Shown here in pieces: positions 5,167-8,128 of a stretch of 8,128 nucleotides of DNA (position 1 is its first letter; every line of letters begins with the position of its first letter). The notes below the pieces were generated by a model. It was given only the letters and a program-made list of their open reading frames with translations, did no database searches and was not told where the DNA came from. The DNA comes from Bacillota bacterium (GTDB lineage Bacteria > Bacillota > Clostridia > Acetivibrionales > DSM-1351). The stretch covers positions 1 to 8,128 of the forward strand of contig JAEZIB010000090.1 of NCBI GenBank assembly GCA_023416275.1. Reading direction: 5' to 3'. Both the position numbers and the translations under genes were made by a program.

Positions 5167-5179
5167 GGGGGGAAGTAGT

Positions 5180-5692
5180 ATGAAAGATAGATTTGAAGTA
5201 ATTAAAGGTGATATAACAGAGCAGAATGTTGATGCTATTGTTAATGCAGCTAATAGTTCGTTGCTTGGAGGGGGAGGTGTTGACGGTGCTATTCATAGAG
5301 CAGCGGGACATGAACTGGTTATGGAATGCAGAGAGCTTCATGGCTGCAAAACTGGACAGGCTAAAATAACTAAAGGATATAAGCTTCCTGCTAAATGGGT
5401 AATCCATACTGTTGGACCTGTATGGCAGGGAGGAAATAAGGGAGAAGAAGGTCTATTGGCTGCTTGCTATAGAAACTCTTTGGAGCTAGCAGTTAAGAAT
5501 GATACAAAAACTATAGCTTTTCCGTCAATAAGTACAGGAGCATACAGGTTTCCTGTGGAGAGGGCAGCTGTGATAGCAATTACTGAAATAAAAAGGTTTC
5601 TTCAAATGGATTCAAACATTGAGAAAGTATGGTTGGTTTGCTTTGATGAGGATACATATCAAAAATATCAAGAAATATGCTGTAAGATTTAG
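5180..5692 (+). CDS. Macrodomain protein, YmdB-like (O-acetyl-ADP-ribose deacetylase family)
   Basis: A single macrodomain of 170 residues, the usual size for stand-alone bacterial members. Motifs in order are GDIT at 10-13, VNAAN at 21-25, GGGVDGAIHRAAG at 31-43, a GQAKIT segment near 59-64, and SISTGAYRFP at 116-125. N25 and D35 match the residues implicated in catalysis in E. coli YmdB, so deacetylation of O-acetyl-ADP-ribose or removal of ADP-ribose from a target is likely. The protein should be cytosolic. A strong ribosome binding site (GGGGGGAAG) precedes the ATG by about 6 nt. It follows nrtR by 89 nt and precedes the radical SAM gene by 44 nt, so it is operonic. Placement next to an ADP-ribose-sensing regulator supports a role in ADP-ribose metabolism or signalling. 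Confidence 0.95.
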   Translation: MKDRFEVIKGDITEQNVDAIVNAANSSLLGGGGVDGAIHRAAGHELVMECRELHGCKTGQAKITKGYKLPAKWVIHTVGPVWQGGNKGEEGLLAACYRNSLELAVKNDTKTIAFPSISTGAYRFPVERAAVIAITEIKRFLQMDSNIEKVWLVCFDEDTYQKYQEICCKI

Positions 5693-5736
5693 TAGATGGG
5701 GATAAAGTCTCAAATTAAAGAGGAAGGTGAACGAAT

Positions 5737-5988
5737 ATGAGTGTAAAACAAATATTTGAAAATGGATTGTTGTATCATCATTATGCAAATACCGCATATC
5801 CTTTGACTCCAAAATCATTTATGGAGTACCGTATTAATAATGCATCACAAATACAGAGCTTTTTGGCTTCGGAATGGGAAAAGGCAGATGAATTAAGTAT
5901 ATATGTACATGTGCCCTTTTGCAAAGTAAGATGCAATTTTTGTGAATATGTTGTTTTGCAAGATGTTGACGTATGTACTGAGGATTAA
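5737..5988 (+). CDS. Radical SAM (HemN/HemW-like) N-terminal part, 5' piece of a frameshifted gene
   Basis: These 83 residues are the start of a radical SAM enzyme of the oxygen-independent coproporphyrinogen oxidase-like family. YVHVPFCKVRCNFCEY holds the CxxxCxxC cluster motif at C62, C66 and C69, which would bind the [4Fe-4S] cluster that cleaves S-adenosylmethionine. The start has a strong ribosome binding site (AGGAAGGTG) 7-8 nt upstream. The frame ends at TAA 5986-5988, but the family protein continues in the -1 frame from 5985 with LNVSFHLKENKMYKAIL and joins the downstream ORF. Alone, this piece lacks the barrel and is not functional. The whole reconstructed protein would have about 668 residues. 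Confidence 0.85.
   Translation: MSVKQIFENGLLYHHYANTAYPLTPKSFMEYRINNASQIQSFLASEWEKADELSIYVHVPFCKVRCNFCEYVVLQDVDVCTED
5982..5988 (+). other. Single-base frameshift in the radical SAM-Nudix gene
   Basis: The upstream frame stops at TAA 5986-5988, and the downstream frame is closed by TGA at 5979-5981, so the shift must fall within these few bases. Restoring one T (GAT-TTA-AAT in place of GATTAAAT) gives a continuous protein. No canonical slippery heptamer is seen. A real one-base deletion in a short T run or a sequencing error are the simple explanations. Confidence 0.75.
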
Positions 5989-6017
5989 ATGTTTCTTTTC
6001 ATCTAAAAGAGAATAAA

Positions 6018-7742
6018 ATGTATAAGGCTATATTGAAGGACAAAAAAATTGTAGGATATGACCTGGGAGGAGGAACTCCAACAAAATTGTCAGTAGGAAA
6101 TCTAAAGAAAATTACAGAAGCTATTAGAAGCTCATTTAATATACAAGATAATGTTATTTTCAGTATAGAGACAACCCCGGTTATTGCTGCTAAGGAACCT
6201 GAAAAAATTTCTGAAGTTTATAATATGGGATACAAAAGAATTAGCATGGGCATTCAAACCGTATCTGAAAAACTGTTAAACGAGCTAGGAAGAGAAGGGA
6301 CAACCCATATATATGAACAAGCTACGCAAAATATAAGAAAAGCTGGATTTAAGCAATTTAATATTGATCTTATGTATGGCTTTTTACATCAAAGTGACGA
6401 GGAATTCGAAAACACAATTCGCTATGCAATTTCTTTAAACCCTGAATACATAACATTGTACCGTAACCGTTACAAAGGAACAAAATTAGAAAAGGAAGCA
6501 GACGGAGTATCCTTGTATAAGATTATATGCCAGTATCGCTTGGCATATAATATATTACTTGAAAATGGCTATATGGCAAATGAGGGTAAAAACACATTCA
6601 GTAAAGTAAAAGATGATTACGGAACAAGCGATTATCTGACAAAGCGTGTGATTAATGGAGTACCCTATGTGGGAATGGGACTGGGAGCGCAATCCTTTGG
6701 AATGGACTATCTGGCCTATAATGAAGGTGCTGCAAGTAAACAGTTAGCAAAATATCAAAACAAAATAGAAAATAATCAATTTCCAGTGCAGGACATTTAT
6801 AGGTTACCCAAGGAAGAAACTATAGCTAAAATGGTGTCAGTTGCTTTCTATTTTGGATTTATAGATATGGAGGCGTTTCATAAAAGGTTTGGCATTTCAT
6901 TTATAGAGCACTTTAAAAATGAAGTTGAGTTTGTTACGCAGGAAGGATTAATGGAAATAAAGGGAAGCAGAATTTTGCTGACAAAACGAGGTGCAGATTA
7001 TATCAATGGTGTTATTCCTTTGTTTTATTCACATAAGTCAAAATTGGAACTGGCAGAACTTTTTAATAAGTCAGACCAGCGTTCAGAAGGTGAGAAAGAG
7101 TTTTTACAGGCATATAGAATTGAAGATTACCAAAGGCCATCTCTTGCTGCTGACATAGTTGTATTTGCATTAAATGGTGAGCTGAATGAGTGTGCAGCTT
7201 CGTCAAATAAGCAACTTTCTGTTCTTTTGATAAAACGTGGGGAGCACCCGTACATGAATACTTGGGCCTTGCCTGGTGGTTTTGTAAAACCTGACGAATC
7301 AGCAGAACAAGCAGCATATCGTGAACTACAGGAAGAAGCGGGAATATCGGAAGTTTGTCTATCACAACTCCAAATATTCAGTGAACCCAAACGCGATCCT
7401 AGAGGGTGGATTGTCTCTTGCTCCTTTATAGCATTGACCAAGGGGAAAAATCTTCAAATGCAATTTGGTGAGGATGCTATTGATGCACAGTGGTTTGATA
7501 TTGAATATAGAAAAGTCAATACCACAACACAAGAAATGATAAATGAAAACAAAATACAAGAGCAATACAACTTGGTGCTGACAAATGAAAATACTGAGCT
7601 TACTGCTACTCTTAATATGACAGCAACTAATTCGTTGTATAACAAAAATGTCAAATTTGATATTCTAGATACAAAAGACATTGCCTTTGATCATGCTAAA
7701 ATACTAGCGTTTGCTATAGAACGTATACATGGTGAGGTGTAG
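6018..7742 (+). CDS. Radical SAM HemN/HemW-like core fused to a C-terminal NrtR-type Nudix domain (3' piece of frameshifted gene)
   Basis: This 574-residue ORF holds the rest of the radical SAM protein. It has DLGGGTPTKL at 15-24, SIETTP at 49-54, MGIQT at 77-81 and NIDLMYG at 115-121, and a HemN-type C-terminal region ending in LLTKRGADYINGV at 320-332. From about residue 360 a second domain follows: a Nudix domain with a complete box at 421-443 (G421, E427, REL-QEE at 435-440, G442). It closely resembles the Nudix half of the adjacent nrtR (RPS, KRG-HPY, WALPGGFV, RDPR, IAFDHAKI and AIER segments) and stops where that protein's winged helix begins. It could hydrolyse an ADP-ribose-like compound. 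HemN-like proteins include porphyrinogen oxidases, HemW haem chaperones and methyltransferases, so the reaction here is unknown. The ATG at 6018 is not the native start: the reading frame is open from 5982 and should join the upstream piece. The stop is TAG at 7740-7742. Confidence 0.88.
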   Translation: MYKAILKDKKIVGYDLGGGTPTKLSVGNLKKITEAIRSSFNIQDNVIFSIETTPVIAAKEPEKISEVYNMGYKRISMGIQTVSEKLLNELGREGTTHIYEQATQNIRKAGFKQFNIDLMYGFLHQSDEEFENTIRYAISLNPEYITLYRNRYKGTKLEKEADGVSLYKIICQYRLAYNILLENGYMANEGKNTFSKVKDDYGTSDYLTKRVINGVPYVGMGLGAQSFGMDYLAYNEGAASKQLAKYQNKIENNQFPVQDIYRLPKEETIAKMVSVAFYFGFIDMEAFHKRFGISFIEHFKNEVEFVTQEGLMEIKGSRILLTKRGADYINGVIPLFYSHKSKLELAELFNKSDQRSEGEKEFLQAYRIEDYQRPSLAADIVVFALNGELNECAASSNKQLSVLLIKRGEHPYMNTWALPGGFVKPDESAEQAAYRELQEEAGISEVCLSQLQIFSEPKRDPRGWIVSCSFIALTKGKNLQMQFGEDAIDAQWFDIEYRKVNTTTQEMINENKIQEQYNLVLTNENTELTATLNMTATNSLYNKNVKFDILDTKDIAFDHAKILAFAIERIHGEV

Positions 7743-7815
7743 GGTTGAAATCTTTCAAAGCTATAGAAAGGGTTTAAGGCCAGCAAAGTCCCAGGCCAGA
7801 AAGCAAGATTGGTAA
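7729..7815 (+). CDS. Possible 28-codon ORF overlapping the end of the radical SAM-Nudix gene
   Basis: ATG at 7729 opens a frame that overlaps the previous stop by 14 nt and ends with TAA at 7813-7815. The peptide includes VEIFQSYRKGLRPAKSQARK, is basic, and looks protein-like. No strong ribosome binding site precedes the ATG. It may be a translationally coupled small protein, the tail of a lost gene or chance. I do not recognise it. Confidence 0.2.
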   Translation: MVRCRVEIFQSYRKGLRPAKSQARKQDW

Positions 7816-7881
7816 TAATATAATACTTGGTAGTTATGTGCTTCAAAACTAGCCTGCTCTCAGTCATCAATGGGAATTCAT

Positions 7882-7931
7882 ATGGTCGAGTAACTTATCC
7901 TGTAAAGGGTAAAGTCTACTCGACCATTTTT
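7882..7931 (+). terminator. Terminator of the nrtR-macro-radical SAM operon
   Basis: ATGGTCGAGTA (7882-7892) pairs perfectly with TACTCGACCAT (7917-7927), with partial pairing extending into the loop (ACTT with AAGT), and the stem is followed by a five-T tract (7927-7931). It lies 140 nt after the last long gene and is the only good terminator downstream of it. Confidence 0.85.
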
Positions 7932-8128
7932 GGTTAAAAAAGATTGGAAAAATAAAATATACCAAATAAAATGTTGCATTGTGATGTTTTTTCTGCTAAA
8001 CTCTCATCTTTGACAGTTGTAGAACACAAAAAGCTTGTATACCCTTGGTATGAAAGGGATACAAGCTTTTGATATGTTGTTAAAAAGTGCGCAATGTCTT
8101 TTGGTTTTTAGTATCTTTTAAAATTTTT
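7932..8128. other. Short intergenic tail of the window
   Basis: Between the operon terminator and the window end I see no gene on either strand. The stretch is AT-rich and contains the hairpin at 8028-8070. Confidence 0.5.
8028..8070. terminator. Bidirectional terminator-like hairpin
   Basis: AAAAGCTTGTAT-a-CCC pairs with GGGATACAAGCTTTT, giving 15 bp with one bulged A and an 11-nt loop. T-runs end both arms when read on either strand (four T on plus, five on minus). It probably belongs to a gene beyond the window, or backs up the terminator at 7882. Confidence 0.6.

Noticed and set aside
5980..5990. Programmed -1 ribosomal frameshifting in the radical SAM gene
   Set aside because: No X-XXY-YYZ slippery heptamer and no obvious downstream stem. 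A one-base T deletion explains the break more simply.
7063..7681. Several minus-strand ORFs of 67 to 104 codons
   Set aside because: All are shadows of the Nudix domain coding sequence on the plus strand.
1..8128. CRISPR array
   Set aside because: No regularly spaced repeats of 25-40 bp are present. The repeats seen are pairs or hairpins only.

Overview
The window looks like chromosomal DNA of an AT-rich, low-GC Gram-positive bacterium, most likely a member of the Clostridia. The base composition, A/T-rich spacers, strong AGGAGG-like ribosome binding sites, consensus sigma-A promoter, tRNA genes with encoded CCA and hairpin/T-tract terminators all fit. The genus cannot be settled from the sequence alone.

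Layout. (1) Positions 1-490 hold the end of a tRNA cluster, Asp (3' part only), Phe, Gly, Cys, closed by a perfect hairpin terminator. (2) Positions 490-1110 hold a small insert-like segment with a cysteine-rich YgbA-type gene (nitrous oxide-stimulated promoter family) and a decayed ORF. A second, imperfect copy of the tRNA-Cys 3' end plus terminator lies at 1053-1107, so the segment is bounded by att-like direct repeats. (3) On the minus strand, 3050-1146, is an RNA/ribosome repair pair: RtcB RNA ligase followed by release-factor homologue PrfH. It is preceded by a leader of about 370 nt with a candidate promoter, a foldable region, a 12-codon mini-ORF and two tandem terminator-like hairpins. 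(4) Positions 3450-4095 are gene-poor and contain what looks like a gene remnant. (5) On the plus strand, 4096-7931, is an ADP-ribose-themed operon: a consensus promoter with an overlapping inverted repeat, an NrtR-type regulator (Nudix plus winged helix), a YmdB-like macrodomain protein, and a HemN/HemW-like radical SAM protein fused at its C terminus to a second NrtR-type Nudix domain. A strong terminator closes it. The radical SAM-Nudix gene is split by a single-base frameshift near 5985.

How the genes may work together. RtcB and PrfH are known partners in rescue of ribosomes with damaged 16S rRNA. In the other operon, NrtR-family proteins sense ADP-ribose or related NAD metabolites, macrodomains bind or process (O-acetyl-)ADP-ribose, and the fused Nudix domain has a complete Nudix box and could cleave a nucleoside diphosphate sugar. 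The likely novelty is the nrtR-macro-(radical SAM-Nudix) cassette: a radical SAM enzyme joined to a Nudix domain that closely resembles the sensor domain of the adjacent regulator. Its substrate and purpose are unknown. The coupling proposed here is inference.
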